From Candidatus Bipolaricaulota bacterium (GTDB lineage: Bacteria; Bipolaricaulota; Bipolaricaulia; UBA7950; UBA9294): 48,500 bases of DNA. The stretch's first letter is position 1; each line of letters starts with the position of its first letter. The position numbers and the translations under genes are program-made. The DNA is taken from positions 1-48,500 of the forward strand of contig JALTFO010000213.1 of assembly GCA_027007005.1 (NCBI GenBank), written 5' to 3'. Of the stretch, positions 6,958 to 16,126 are shown piece by piece. The notes beneath the pieces are model-generated. The model worked only from the letters and a program-made list of their open reading frames with translations. It was not told the DNA's origin and did not search any database.

Positions 6958-7954
6958 TAAGTACTTGCTGATATACGTACTGCTGAGCATGGGAATCGGC
7001 CTTGCCATCGGTTATCCGGCGGCAGGGTTTGTTCATAGCCACAAGAGCACATTCGCTACGCTGACCACAGTTGCGGTATTCCTCATCATCTACCCGATGA
7101 TGATTAACCTAAAGGTGGAATCCATCAAATTAGCGGCCAAGAACTGGAAGGGGATACTGATCGTTCTTGCCTACAACTTCCTTCTTGCGCCGCTCTTTGG
7201 CTGGCTGCTCGCGCACGGATTGCTCCACGATCCGATGCTCTCTATTGGCTTTCTGCTGGTGATGGTGGTGCCTTGTTCATCGATGAGCATCGGATACACG
7301 GGCCTTGCCGAGGGAAACGTAGAACTAGCTACTGTTGCGATGGCGGTTAGCTTCCTCTTCTCGATGGTCGCTGTCCCGGCGTGGATGAGCCTGTTCGCCG
7401 CGCAGTATAGCATGCCCTCACCTACGTGGATCCTGATAAAATCGATGCTGACAGTACTCATTGCGCCGATGATTGCTGGCTACCTCACTCGGTTGATCCT
7501 CATGAAGAAGCTGGGGGAGAAGCGATTCATCAAGTTGATGCCGCTCTTCCCATCGATCTCGGTTGTGGCGATGTTCCTTATTGTCCTTCTTATCTTCTTC
7601 ATGAAGGAGAGTTTGATCGTTCAGAAATGGTCGCTCGTGTTGTGGCTGATGATCCCCAATATCCTGTTCATGGCGGGAACGTTGATGATTGTGACGTTGG
7701 TTGATAAACTCATCCACCTTTCTTATGAGGATCACATGGCGATCGTGTTCGGCGCCACAGGAAAGAATAACGGGACGGCTATTGCTCTTGCGACGATGGC
7801 TTTCTCGCCCCTTGTAGCGATCCCGGCGGCTACGGTTCCGATCTTTCAGATCATTCTGCTCGTCGTCTATCTTAAGATGGCGCCGCTTATTCGCCGGTAT
7901 TTCAATAGAATCCCGCGCAAGGCGATGCCGGTTGCGGGCAAAGGAGATGCTTAA
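6926..7954 (+). CDS. ACR3/bile-acid:Na+ symporter family transporter
   Basis: 342 residues with about 10 membrane helices. FLIIYPMMINLKVESIK (helix 2) and VVPCSSMSIGYTGLAEGNVELA (helix 4) are typical of the bile acid:sodium symporter superfamily, and the cysteine in the VPC segment sits where ACR3 arsenite exporters have their essential cysteine. FGATGKNNGTAIALAT in the late half fits the second repeat of the fold. Strong GGAGGGGGAG lies before ATG 6926. Overlap with padR and the C-x-C pair in that regulator make metalloid efflux a reasonable guess, but organic-anion transport is equally possible because many BASS members carry other substrates. The substrate is not settled by sequence. Confidence 0.75.
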   Translation: MHLRSLKSHLSKYLLIYVLLSMGIGLAIGYPAAGFVHSHKSTFATLTTVAVFLIIYPMMINLKVESIKLAAKNWKGILIVLAYNFLLAPLFGWLLAHGLLHDPMLSIGFLLVMVVPCSSMSIGYTGLAEGNVELATVAMAVSFLFSMVAVPAWMSLFAAQYSMPSPTWILIKSMLTVLIAPMIAGYLTRLILMKKLGEKRFIKLMPLFPSISVVAMFLIVLLIFFMKESLIVQKWSLVLWLMIPNILFMAGTLMIVTLVDKLIHLSYEDHMAIVFGATGKNNGTAIALATMAFSPLVAIPAATVPIFQIILLVVYLKMAPLIRRYFNRIPRKAMPVAGKGDA

Positions 7955-8428
7955 ATGTTTACAAAGGTTCTATATCCCACTGACTTCTCTGATTCGGCAG
8001 GTGCGGCTCTTGCTTACGTGAAGAAGCTTCATGAGGCTGGTGCAACACAGGTTGTGCTGCTGCACGTCTACGACAGCCGCATGATCGATCTGCGTTGGGA
8101 GATCGAAGCCGAGTACACAGATAAGGGAATGATGGGGGCAAAGGATGCTGTGGTGAAGAAGTTGTTGGATGCAAGTTACGAACGGCTTAAGGAAATGGAT
8201 GATCAATTGAGTGACGCGGGCTTCGAGACGGAGCTGATTGCGGTGGAGGGGATCCCGTATCAGAAGATCACGAAGACCGCCGCTGACAAGGGTGTGTCGC
8301 TTATAGTGATGGGCTCGCACGGTGAGCACGGCGTGATGGAGCGCGTGATCGGATCGACAACCGAGCGCGTGCTGCGGGAAACATCCGTGCCGGTACTCGT
8401 CGTGCGGCCCGCAAAAAAAGGAAGTTAG
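7955..8428 (+). CDS. Universal stress protein (UspA family)
   Basis: 157 residues forming a single USP domain: strand MFTKVLYPTDFSDSA with the ATP-binding Asp, and the ATP phosphate loop GSHGEHGVMERVIGSTTERVL (G-2x-G-9x-G-S/T) near residues 128-148, ending with PVLVVRP. It is therefore an ATP-binding type of USP. The ATG directly follows the transporter stop, with AAAGGAGATG as ribosome site. USPs bind nucleotides and modulate stress, membrane and transport functions. Position after a transporter suggests a regulatory partner, as seen for many transporter-USP pairs, but this is only context. Confidence 0.9.
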   Translation: MFTKVLYPTDFSDSAGAALAYVKKLHEAGATQVVLLHVYDSRMIDLRWEIEAEYTDKGMMGAKDAVVKKLLDASYERLKEMDDQLSDAGFETELIAVEGIPYQKITKTAADKGVSLIVMGSHGEHGVMERVIGSTTERVLRETSVPVLVVRPAKKGS

Positions 8429-8449
8429 AACTGAAGAGGGCGGAGACAC

Positions 8450-10378
8450 ATGAAATTTCCACATATCTTCTCGCCGATACGAATCGGGCGGGTAGAACTT
8501 AATAACCGGATCATCTTCCCACCGATCGCCACCAACCTCGCTCACGTTTCCGGCGAGATCTCCGATCGCCAAGTCTTCCACTACGCTCGGCGCGCGCGCG
8601 GAGGTGCTGGGTTGATCATCGTGGAGAACGTGTGCATTAAGTATCCTGATGCACGCCATGGCGCGACGCAGCCGCGGATCGACTCGGACGAATTCATCCC
8701 GGGCCTGGCAACGTTAGCACGCGCAGTGCACGACGCCGGGGCAAAGATCTCGATCGAGCTCACACATCCAGGGCTCAATGCCTCACTCAAGTTCAACGGA
8801 GGACGTCGTCCAGTTGCCCCCTCCCCCATATCGCAGCGAAAAGACGGCGTCCTCCCCAAAGAGCTAACGATTGAAGAGATACAGGAACTAGTGGAGGCAT
8901 ATGCGCGTGCCGCACTGCGCGCCCAGCGTGCCGGCTTTGATATGGTGGAGTTGCAAGGTGGGCACGGCCTACTTATCAATCAGTTCCTCTCTCCTCTCAC
9001 TAACAGGCGCAAAGATCTCTACGGTGGACCGCGCGAGAACCGCCTCAGGTTCGTGGAAGAGATTGTAGAGCGGATCCGTTCCCTGTGCGGCGGCAGGTTC
9101 CCGGTCACCATCCGCTTTGCTGCCGACGATATGGTAGAAGGGGGAATAACACCAGAAGAGGGGAAGACATTAGCGTCTGGTCTTGAAGCGATCGGGATCG
9201 ACATGATACAGGCCGACCTTGGCCTGTGTCCGAAGGAGAAGCGCCTGGAACCGATGCCCTACAAGCAGGGTTGGCGGGCGCATCTAGCAAAGGGGCTTAA
9301 GGAGGTAACAGCGGTCCCGATCGCTGCTGTTGGCGTGATTCGTGAGCCAGAGTTTGCTGAAGGGCTCCTTTCCCGAAACGAGGCCGACCTTATCGTCCTC
9401 GGACGTACCCTGATCGCCGATCCCGATTGGCCAAACAAGGCTCTCTCTGATCATCCTGAGCGGATCCGCAAGTGCATCGGGTGCGGTGAGTGTATCAAAG
9501 CACGCCATTACGAGGATCGGCCACTTCGCTGTGGCGTTAATGCAACTGTGGGTATGGACGAGGAATTCGAACGGATCGTCCCTGTGGAAGAGGCAAAGAA
9601 GGTGCTTATTATTGGTGGCGGCCCCGCGGGGATGGAGGCAGCACGAATCGCCGCTTTGCGCGGGCACGAGGTGATGCTCCTTGAGAAAGGAGATAAACTC
9701 GGCGGAACGCTTTCCATCGCTTCCGTACCACCGGGAAAAGAGAAGATACGTTGGCTCATCCAGTACTACACAGGTGAACTCTCCCGCTTAGGTGTTGAGG
9801 TAAGGCTAGGGGTACAAGTTACGCGCAAGATCGTTGATGAGTTGCAACCGGACGCGATTATCGTTGCCATCGGTTGCACCTGCCCACAAGAGAATATCCC
9901 TGGTGCCGATCGGCACAATGTTGTCACGGCAAGGGATATGCTCTCGGGCAAAAGAACCGCCGCAAACAATAGCATTGTGGTCATCGGGGGTGGGCTGCTT
10001 GGCCTGGAGACTGCTCTCTTCTTGGCCTCAAACGGGAACCGTGTGACTGTGCTCAAGCGGTACAAAACGATCGCGGCAAGTCTGGAACCGATCTACCGAG
10101 ATTACATCCTGCGAGAGCTAGAAGAGTACAATGTGTCCATCCTCACGGAGGTAAGCGTAGAGCGAATCGATGAGAGCGCCGTTCAAGTCAAAGATTCTCA
10201 TGGGGAGACGCGTCCTATCCCTGCCGATCTTATCGTCCTCGCTCGTGACCCGGTGCCATTGCGGGATCTTCAGGAAGAGCTACGCGGGGTCAAATTCCGC
10301 TCGATCGGTGATTGCGTCCGTCCAAGGTTAATCATCGATGCAGTTCGGGAAGGATATCTAGCGGGGAGGGCAATTTAG
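8450..10378 (+). CDS. OYE-type Fe-S flavoenzyme (FadH/enoate reductase-like)
   Basis: 642 residues, the usual size for 2,4-dienoyl-CoA reductase, enoate reductase and related enzymes. The N-terminal TIM barrel (1-330) has the FMN site; GGHGLLINQFLSPLTNRR carries the HG-L--QFLSP-N-R signature. Cys342, 345, 349 and 362 form a 4Fe-4S cluster site (CIGCGECI...C). Then follow two Rossmann folds, FAD (IIGGGPAGMEAA at about 384) and NAD(P)H (VVIGGGLLGLETA at about 508). Electrons pass from NAD(P)H via FAD and the cluster to FMN to reduce an activated C=C bond. Candidates are unsaturated acyl-CoA, enoates, or trimethylamine-like compounds. Being in an operon with fatty acid activation genes favours an unsaturated fatty acyl or enoyl substrate, but this is inference. 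Confidence 0.85.
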   Translation: MKFPHIFSPIRIGRVELNNRIIFPPIATNLAHVSGEISDRQVFHYARRARGGAGLIIVENVCIKYPDARHGATQPRIDSDEFIPGLATLARAVHDAGAKISIELTHPGLNASLKFNGGRRPVAPSPISQRKDGVLPKELTIEEIQELVEAYARAALRAQRAGFDMVELQGGHGLLINQFLSPLTNRRKDLYGGPRENRLRFVEEIVERIRSLCGGRFPVTIRFAADDMVEGGITPEEGKTLASGLEAIGIDMIQADLGLCPKEKRLEPMPYKQGWRAHLAKGLKEVTAVPIAAVGVIREPEFAEGLLSRNEADLIVLGRTLIADPDWPNKALSDHPERIRKCIGCGECIKARHYEDRPLRCGVNATVGMDEEFERIVPVEEAKKVLIIGGGPAGMEAARIAALRGHEVMLLEKGDKLGGTLSIASVPPGKEKIRWLIQYYTGELSRLGVEVRLGVQVTRKIVDELQPDAIIVAIGCTCPQENIPGADRHNVVTARDMLSGKRTAANNSIVVIGGGLLGLETALFLASNGNRVTVLKRYKTIAASLEPIYRDYILRELEEYNVSILTEVSVERIDESAVQVKDSHGETRPIPADLIVLARDPVPLRDLQEELRGVKFRSIGDCVRPRLIIDAVREGYLAGRAI

Positions 10379-10410
10379 GGATTCTTCCGTTGTAGAGGAG
10401 GAATTTGGCT

Positions 10411-12027
10411 ATGAAAGACAAGATGACGCTAGAAGCGATTGATTGCGAGATGCTTAAGCAAGCCCTGGTCGTCGGCAAGAGGCTCTTGGAGGAGCATGTG
10501 GAGGAGATTAATCGGCTCAATGTCTTTCCCGTTCCCGATGGAGACACTGGAACGAACATGCTCCTCACCATGGACGCGGTAGTGCAGGGTCTGGACGGGG
10601 ACGGCACGTCCCTATCGCAGGTCATGCAGCACGTCTCCAGAAAGGCGCTCCTCGGCGCACGTGGAAATTCCGGGGTGATTCTTGCACAGTTCCTCGTCGG
10701 ATTCGCCGCCGCGGTAGGCGACAAGGAAGCGGTCGACGCCGATGCCCTCGCAAATGGATTCACTCGCGGCACGGACGAAGCCTACCGAATCGTCAGTCAT
10801 CCGCAGGAGGGGACAATCCTCACCATTATGTGCGCTGCGCGAGACGCGATCGTAAGGGTGAAGACTAGACCGCTGACGGAGATCGTCGCTGCAGCATATG
10901 ACGATGCGCGCGAGACGCTCGCACGCACGCCGGAGATGCTTCCCATCCTGAAACGCGCGGGAGTGATCGATGCCGGCGGGTTGGGGTTTGTGTACCTCCT
11001 CTCGGCTCTTGTAGCCGTCCTTGATGATGAGGAACCCCACCCGTCGGATATCCTCGATGACCGATTCATGCAACAGTCTGACGCTGCGCTAGAAAAGATC
11101 CAAAAGGAGGGCCCTCCAACGCACCGCTACTGCACAGAGTTCATCGTACAAGGACGCAACATCCCACGGGCAACACTGCGTGAGAAACTCGATCGACAAG
11201 CCGATTCGGTGCTCATCCTTGAGGACGCTGGCCTCACGCACGTCCACTTGCATACCGACGATCCTGGAGACGCCCTGCAGATTGCTGCGGAGTACGGTCG
11301 TGTTTTCCAGGTAAAGGTTGACGACATGTACGAACAGGTCAATAAACTCCTGCACGACGATGATCGGACAAGAAAAGTGAAGCAAGAGACAAAGGTCGTT
11401 GCTGTATCTCCCGGCGAGGGGATCAGCGAGATACTGCGCAGCGTTGGGGCTGACGAGGTTTTCACCGGGAACCCAGCGGTTGGGGACCTGATCGAGGCCA
11501 TCATGCGCGTCGGTGGAAACGGGGTCATCCTTCTGCCGAACGACCCAAACATCCTTCTTGCTTGCAGACAAGCGGGGAGGATCATTCGATCTCCGACCGC
11601 AATTATCCCCAGCAAATCTGTCCCTCAGGGGATAAGCGCTCTCTTAGCCTACGATACCAACCAAGGGCTGGAAGAGAACGTGGAAACGATGCAAAGGGCG
11701 ATGGCGCACGTACGGAGTGGATCGATCGGCCGGGCGGCTCGTCCTTCGACACTGAACGAGGTGAAGGTAACTGTTGGCGAATATGTGGGGATGCTTGAAC
11801 GACAGATCGTTGTTGCTAGCAAGACAATCGATGATGTCATCATTAGACTACTTGAACTGATGGATGTGAGTTCCGCCGAGGTCGTCACCCTGTTCTACGG
11901 GCTGGATGTGCAGGAGAGAGACGCTGCCACTATTGCCTCGCGCATTCGTGATCATCATCGCAGGGTTGAAGTGCAGGTCTACTACGGAGGGCAGGCAAGT
12001 TATGACTATCTCATATCTGTGGAGTAG
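10411..12027 (+). CDS. fakA: Fatty acid kinase FakA (DAK2/YloV family)
   Basis: 538 residues from ATG 10411; GAGGAGG lies 9 bases upstream, making the in-frame TTG at 10405 less likely. The N-terminal Dak2 domain has NVFPVPDGDTGTNM (Mg-ATP binding with the DGD pair) and GARGNSGVILAQFL. The middle and C-terminal parts (about 230-538) include THVHLHTDDPG, with the conserved histidines of the FakA middle domain, and the final EVVTLFYGLDVQ segment (the EV-T-xY-G motif). FakA phosphorylates fatty acids bound to FakB (DegV) to give acyl phosphate. Two DegV genes and plsY directly follow, completing the pathway to acyl glycerol phosphate. It is 32 bases from the preceding oxidoreductase, probably in the same transcript. 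Confidence 0.85.
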   Translation: MKDKMTLEAIDCEMLKQALVVGKRLLEEHVEEINRLNVFPVPDGDTGTNMLLTMDAVVQGLDGDGTSLSQVMQHVSRKALLGARGNSGVILAQFLVGFAAAVGDKEAVDADALANGFTRGTDEAYRIVSHPQEGTILTIMCAARDAIVRVKTRPLTEIVAAAYDDARETLARTPEMLPILKRAGVIDAGGLGFVYLLSALVAVLDDEEPHPSDILDDRFMQQSDAALEKIQKEGPPTHRYCTEFIVQGRNIPRATLREKLDRQADSVLILEDAGLTHVHLHTDDPGDALQIAAEYGRVFQVKVDDMYEQVNKLLHDDDRTRKVKQETKVVAVSPGEGISEILRSVGADEVFTGNPAVGDLIEAIMRVGGNGVILLPNDPNILLACRQAGRIIRSPTAIIPSKSVPQGISALLAYDTNQGLEENVETMQRAMAHVRSGSIGRAARPSTLNEVKVTVGEYVGMLERQIVVASKTIDDVIIRLLELMDVSSAEVVTLFYGLDVQERDAATIASRIRDHHRRVEVQVYYGGQASYDYLISVE

Positions 12028-12036
12028 GGGGAAAAG

Positions 12037-12639
12037 ATGATGCTTGCGGTTTTGATACCCGTCCTTGCCTACCTTATTGGATCGCTCTCCCTGGCACCGC
12101 TGATCCTCCGTTTGAGGCATGAGTCAATGGCCGGGAGTACCGGCGCGGCGAACATGGCCCATCTGGCCGGGGTCAAGTGGGGAATAGCTGCTGGGATATT
12201 CGATTTCTCGAAAGGTTTGGTCCCTGTGCTTGTCGCGCAATTGCTTGGCTTGGGCGGATGGGTTACGGCAGCGGCAGGATTGGCTGCGGTAGCCGGGCAC
12301 ATTTGGCCTCTGTACTTTGGGTTCCACGGCGGTCGGGGTCTGAACACGATCATCGGAGCGACGGCGCTTCTCCTTCCTCGCGAGCTTCCGATCGCATTTG
12401 CTGTGGCCATTCTGGTTGGATACGTGGTGAAGAGGTCTAAGGATGTAAAATCACGTGTCGATCCGATCCCAGCGGGCGCGGCTGGTGGACTGATCGCCGC
12501 CATTCTCCTTTCTTTGGCCTTCCATGAGCCGGCTTACTTGATTTCGTATGCGCTTGGCGTAGCGATCCTTCCGATGATCAGCGGAGTCTCTGACTTACTC
12601 GCTTTCATTTCTACAATTGGCAAGGAGGCACACAGATGA
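12037..12639 (+). CDS. plsY: Glycerol-3-phosphate acyltransferase PlsY (divergent)
   Basis: 200 residues with about 7 membrane segments. Family motifs are altered but recognisable: GSTGAANMAHLAG for GSGNPGATNVLR, GIFDFSKG for the D-x-x-KG phosphate site, and GHIWPLYFGFHGGRGLNT for GH--P-F--FKGGKG-AT. PlsY transfers the acyl group from acyl phosphate to glycerol-3-phosphate to give lysophosphatidate. The Asn-Pro in motif 1 and the Lys in motif 3 (now Arg) are missing, so either the enzyme has shifted substrate or keeps activity with changed residues. It sits between fakA and the first degV, whose start overlaps its last codons (ATGA-type overlap). The location makes the acyl phosphate route likely. 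Confidence 0.8.
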   Translation: MMLAVLIPVLAYLIGSLSLAPLILRLRHESMAGSTGAANMAHLAGVKWGIAAGIFDFSKGLVPVLVAQLLGLGGWVTAAAGLAAVAGHIWPLYFGFHGGRGLNTIIGATALLLPRELPIAFAVAILVGYVVKRSKDVKSRVDPIPAGAAGGLIAAILLSLAFHEPAYLISYALGVAILPMISGVSDLLAFISTIGKEAHR

Positions 12640-13478
12640 ATGTACAAGTAGTCACCGATAGCGACACCGGATTGCAGGGAGATATCGCGCATAAGTTTAA
12701 TATCGTCGTTCTTCCTCATTATCTGATCCATAGTGGCCGATCATACAGTGAGCTCGATCTTCCACGGCAGCAAATGATCGACTGGCTCAATAAGGGTGAA
12801 GTGGTGACATCGAGCCACCCCACGGTGCATGACTACAGTTCCGCGTTTCAGGATGCAGGAAATTCACTGCATAACATCCTCTATGTTCCGATCTCCGCGC
12901 AGTACTCCAAGGCCTACGATGTAGCACTAGCGGTACGTGAAGGGCTTCCTAAATTGCAGATAGCCATCGTCGATTCGCAGCGAGCCGTTGGTGGACACGC
13001 ACTATTCTCCCTGGAAGCGGCGCGGCTGTCACAAGGCATCGATCCACTCGATTTGTTGGTGCAGAAGGTGGAGGAGATGCACGAGAGACTGACCGAGGTC
13101 ATGGTGCTCGATTCTCTGGGACAGCTTGCCCGCGAGGGGCGAACCCGCAACGCGGAGGGAGCGATGACATCGCTTGTTTCCACGAAGCTCCTCGTTGCTA
13201 GTCGGGGGATGGCAACCCCGATCGGCAAGGCACGGACAAACACGCAGGCGCTTGACGCGATCGCTGATCAGATAAAAAAGGACCTGGCGCGCTTCGATGC
13301 GGGTAACATCCGGATGCTCATAGAGTATGGAACAGACGAGGAGTTAGCAATTTCGGTGAAAGAGAGTCTTGTTGAGCAGTTTTCCCCTCGGCAAGTGTGG
13401 GTAATCCCCACATCTCCGTCGGCGATGTTGCGTATGGGGGTGACTGGATGGAGTGTGTCGTGGTCAGTGGTGATCTAA
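12636..13478 (+). CDS. DegV/FakB fatty acid-binding protein 1
   Basis: 280 residues, DegV fold. The N-terminal TDSDTGL (7-13) matches the family's TDSSADL, and TSSHPTVHDY (about 58-67) matches the TSQPS block at the fatty acid carboxylate. The C-terminal H-x-GPG-x-G motif that lines the head-group site is replaced by RMGVTGWSVSW, so the usual histidine is gone. FakB proteins present fatty acids to FakA for phosphorylation. Its ATG overlaps the plsY end by four bases. Together with the second DegV it suggests two FakB proteins of different ligand preference, or one with altered function. No start problem is seen. Confidence 0.8.
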   Translation: MNVQVVTDSDTGLQGDIAHKFNIVVLPHYLIHSGRSYSELDLPRQQMIDWLNKGEVVTSSHPTVHDYSSAFQDAGNSLHNILYVPISAQYSKAYDVALAVREGLPKLQIAIVDSQRAVGGHALFSLEAARLSQGIDPLDLLVQKVEEMHERLTEVMVLDSLGQLAREGRTRNAEGAMTSLVSTKLLVASRGMATPIGKARTNTQALDAIADQIKKDLARFDAGNIRMLIEYGTDEELAISVKESLVEQFSPRQVWVIPTSPSAMLRMGVTGWSVSWSVVI

Positions 13479-13479
13479 G

Positions 13480-14334
13480 GTGCAGCCTGTAAAGGTTATG
13501 ACTGGATCGATCGCCACTATCACGCCTGAGCTTGCCGCGCAATACGATATCGCCCTTGTTCCCTATCACGTCACCTACGCTGGTAAGACCTATGCCGATG
13601 GGATTGACCTTGACTACAAGGACTTTCACAACTTCCTCCGCGCAGGAGAGGGCTTCCCATCGACGAGCCATCCATCCCTGGGCGAGTTCAAGGATGCATT
13701 CTCCGCCGCAGCTGAAAAGGCTCACACGATCGTCTATGTCAGCATCGCCTCCGTTTACTCCAAGGGCTACAGCATGGCCAAGAAGGCGGCACAAGAACTG
13801 GCCGGGGTTGATATCGAAATCGTCGACTGCGAGGCGGGAGCAGGCGGACAGACGATGGTCGCTCTTGAAGCGGCTCGCGCTGCGGCCGAAGGAAGCGGAC
13901 GCGCTGCGGTGCTCGGGATAACCGCAGCGGGAAAGGTGAGAACAGATGTGGCGATGACCCTGGAGACGATGAGGTATCTTGCGCATGGTGGACGAATTCA
14001 CCGCGCATCTGCCATTCTCGGATCACTTCTGTCGCTGAAACCAATTATCGCCTATCGCGATGGGGGAACGACAGCGATCGCTAAGCCACACACGCATGCA
14101 CAGGCGCTTTCGTTCTTTAAACAACTTATGACATCTGAGTATGCTGAATTTGCAGGCAGGAGTATCCGTTGTATCATCGAGGATGTGGACAACGAAGATT
14201 GGGCAAATCGCGCGGAAGAAATGGTAAGAGCAGAGTTTCCAATTGATAGACTCTGGCGGATTCGTACATCGGCTACGGTTGCCACTCATGTGGGGCCCGG
14301 GGCGTGGGGAATCACCTGGTATGTGGTGCCATGA
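13480..14334 (+). CDS. DegV/FakB fatty acid-binding protein 2
   Basis: 284 residues from GTG 13480, which starts one base after the previous stop. It shares the DegV fold: LVPYHVTYAGKTYADGIDLD, PSTSHPSLGEF (the TSQPS block) and SIASVYSKGY. The N-terminal TDS motif is replaced by TGSIATI, while the C-terminal motif is intact as THVGPGAWGI, with the head-group histidine. This is the opposite pattern of motif loss to the preceding DegV protein. It would deliver fatty acid to FakA. The next gene overlaps the stop (ATGA), so the two DegV proteins and the membrane protein are translationally linked. Confidence 0.8.
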   Translation: MQPVKVMTGSIATITPELAAQYDIALVPYHVTYAGKTYADGIDLDYKDFHNFLRAGEGFPSTSHPSLGEFKDAFSAAAEKAHTIVYVSIASVYSKGYSMAKKAAQELAGVDIEIVDCEAGAGGQTMVALEAARAAAEGSGRAAVLGITAAGKVRTDVAMTLETMRYLAHGGRIHRASAILGSLLSLKPIIAYRDGGTTAIAKPHTHAQALSFFKQLMTSEYAEFAGRSIRCIIEDVDNEDWANRAEEMVRAEFPIDRLWRIRTSATVATHVGPGAWGITWYVVP

Positions 14335-15377
14335 CTAAGAAACTGAAGCGAAGGATCATGATCTATGCCTCTATCGGCCTGGGAGGAGCGATTCTGTGGT
14401 CAATAATCGACTGGGTCGGCTGGCGACGGATTACACGCGAGTTTCTCTCACTCGGCGCGATTGGTGGGACAATCTTCTTTGTAAATGCTGTCCTAATCTT
14501 CTTCCTGTGGGCCCTCACCTGGCGAATACTCTTGCAGGCCTACGGTGTAGAGCGATCGTGGCGTGAACTGTTAGGTGCTTTCGCCTCTGGGTACACCATC
14601 ACCTACATTACGCCGTCGGCCAATTTCGGAGGGGAGCCGGTGCGCATTTACATGATCACACATGGTTTCAAAGAACAAACGCGGGAAGCAACATCGAGTG
14701 TAATCGTAGAGCGGTTCTTAAATATGGGAAGTGCGCTCCTGCTGGTGTTCATTGGTAGCGTCTACAGCCTGGTCACCGATCACCTCTCATCAGCCTTACG
14801 CTTGGGGCTGTTCACGTGGGCAAGCACGGGGATGGCCTTCTTTGTTTGGGCGATTGTCAGCTTCCGTCGCCACTACCACTGGATGACGCATGGACTGCGG
14901 TTCCTGGCCAGGTATATCACGTGGCGGGGGTACATCTCCAGAGCGACTATTTGGTTTGAGCGGGTAGAGCACGAGATCGATTGCGCCTTTTCCCCGCGTA
15001 GGAGGCACCATACGCAGCTTGCGTTCATCCCCGCGATTCTCTCCTCCGTCCTCTACGCACTGAACCCACTAATCTTCCTGTACTTCACGGCAGGGACCGT
15101 CCTCTCCGTTCTTGACCTGTCGCTGATATTTGCCCTAAGCATGTTCTTGAACATGTTCTTATGGATTACCCCGGGAGGTGTGGGTGTGGTTGCGGGCGGG
15201 TTGATGGGGATATTTTCCCTATTTGGAATCGGAAAGGCAGCGGCGGTAGGATTTTCCTTTGCCTTGAAACTGACGGAGATCACGTATGTTCTGTTTGGGA
15301 TCACATACATGCTCAGTCACGGAGCGAGTCGCTTCCTTCATCGCAGCGTCGACCGCATACCGGGGGAGGGGCAGTGA
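14331..15377 (+). CDS. Flippase-like membrane protein (UPF0104/LPG synthase TM domain)
   Basis: 348 residues from ATG 14331, overlapping the preceding stop. About 8-9 membrane helices. TPSANFGGEPVRIYMI and SSVIVERFLNMGSALLL are the P-S-A-N-GGE-R and ER family motifs of lysylphosphatidylglycerol synthetase N-terminal (AglD/MprF-like) domains, and TPGGVGVVAGGLMGIFSLFG is the third conserved block. Proteins of this type move or modify lipids, or lipid-linked groups, across the membrane. The synthetase half is absent. Its operon position after fatty acid activation and PlsY agrees with a lipid role; the actual lipid is unknown. Confidence 0.75.
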   Translation: MTKKLKRRIMIYASIGLGGAILWSIIDWVGWRRITREFLSLGAIGGTIFFVNAVLIFFLWALTWRILLQAYGVERSWRELLGAFASGYTITYITPSANFGGEPVRIYMITHGFKEQTREATSSVIVERFLNMGSALLLVFIGSVYSLVTDHLSSALRLGLFTWASTGMAFFVWAIVSFRRHYHWMTHGLRFLARYITWRGYISRATIWFERVEHEIDCAFSPRRRHHTQLAFIPAILSSVLYALNPLIFLYFTAGTVLSVLDLSLIFALSMFLNMFLWITPGGVGVVAGGLMGIFSLFGIGKAAAVGFSFALKLTEITYVLFGITYMLSHGASRFLHRSVDRIPGEGQ

Positions 15378-16126
15378 TGGAAGAACATGCATCTGAGAGG
15401 TCTGTCATTCGCACAGAGCGGCTTGTGAAGCGCTTCGGACAGGTACTCGCTGTTAGTGGGCTTGACCTCGTTGTTGATGAAGGAGAGATCTACGGGCTGA
15501 TCGGGCCGAACGGGAGCGGGAAGACCACCACGATGCGCATGCTGTGTGGAATTCTACGGCCAGACGAAGGTGAGGTATACGTACTTGGAGAGCGCATCCC
15601 AAGCTTCAAGGTGCTACGATCGATTGGATACATGCCACAGGAGAATGCTATTTACGACGACATAACAGTGCAGGAGAACCTATGCTTCTTCGGTCGAATT
15701 CAAGGGATGACGCGGCATGATGTCAACGAACGCGGAGAGTCCATTCTAAAACTGGTTGAGCTACAAGGAAAGCGTCAAGCATTGGCTGGCGATCTGAGCG
15801 GTGGGATGCAGCGACGACTGTCGCTCGCGGTGGCCATGATTCATAGACCGAAGGTTCTCTTACTCGATGAACCGACAGCCGGCGTCGACCCGGACCTGCG
15901 TGTCTCCTTCTGGGAGCACTTCAAGGATCTATCAGCACAGGGCACCACGATTCTTATAACAACGCACTACCTTGAGGAGGCGTCACGGTGTGGTCGCGTG
16001 GGGTTGATGAGCCAGGGTAGGCTCATCGAGGAAGGTCCGCCGCAGGTATTGGAAGAAGAGGCGCATGCTGCAACGCTGGAGGATGCATTCCTCACACTTG
16101 TGGGAAAGAAAAGGGAGGAAGGATGA
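15377..16126 (+). CDS. ABC transporter ATP-binding protein
   Basis: 249 residues; ATG 15377 overlaps the previous stop by one base. A complete ABC ATPase: Walker A GPNGSGKTT, Q-loop MPQENAIYDDITVQENL, signature LSGGMQRR, Walker B LLLDEPTAGVDP, and the switch His in ITTHYLEEA. The D-loop and the CcmA/DrrA-type sequence put it with ABC-2 exporters. It pairs with the permease that begins four bases before its stop. Substrate is unknown; position after lipid genes suggests a lipid, glycolipid or drug. Confidence 0.9.
   Translation: MEEHASERSVIRTERLVKRFGQVLAVSGLDLVVDEGEIYGLIGPNGSGKTTTMRMLCGILRPDEGEVYVLGERIPSFKVLRSIGYMPQENAIYDDITVQENLCFFGRIQGMTRHDVNERGESILKLVELQGKRQALAGDLSGGMQRRLSLAVAMIHRPKVLLLDEPTAGVDPDLRVSFWEHFKDLSAQGTTILITTHYLEEASRCGRVGLMSQGRLIEEGPPQVLEEEAHAATLEDAFLTLVGKKREEG

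Noticed and set aside
15161-15376. Upstream extension of the ABC ATPase gene
   Set aside because: It overlaps the last part of the flippase-like gene in another frame; ATG 15377 gives a normal ABC N-terminus.
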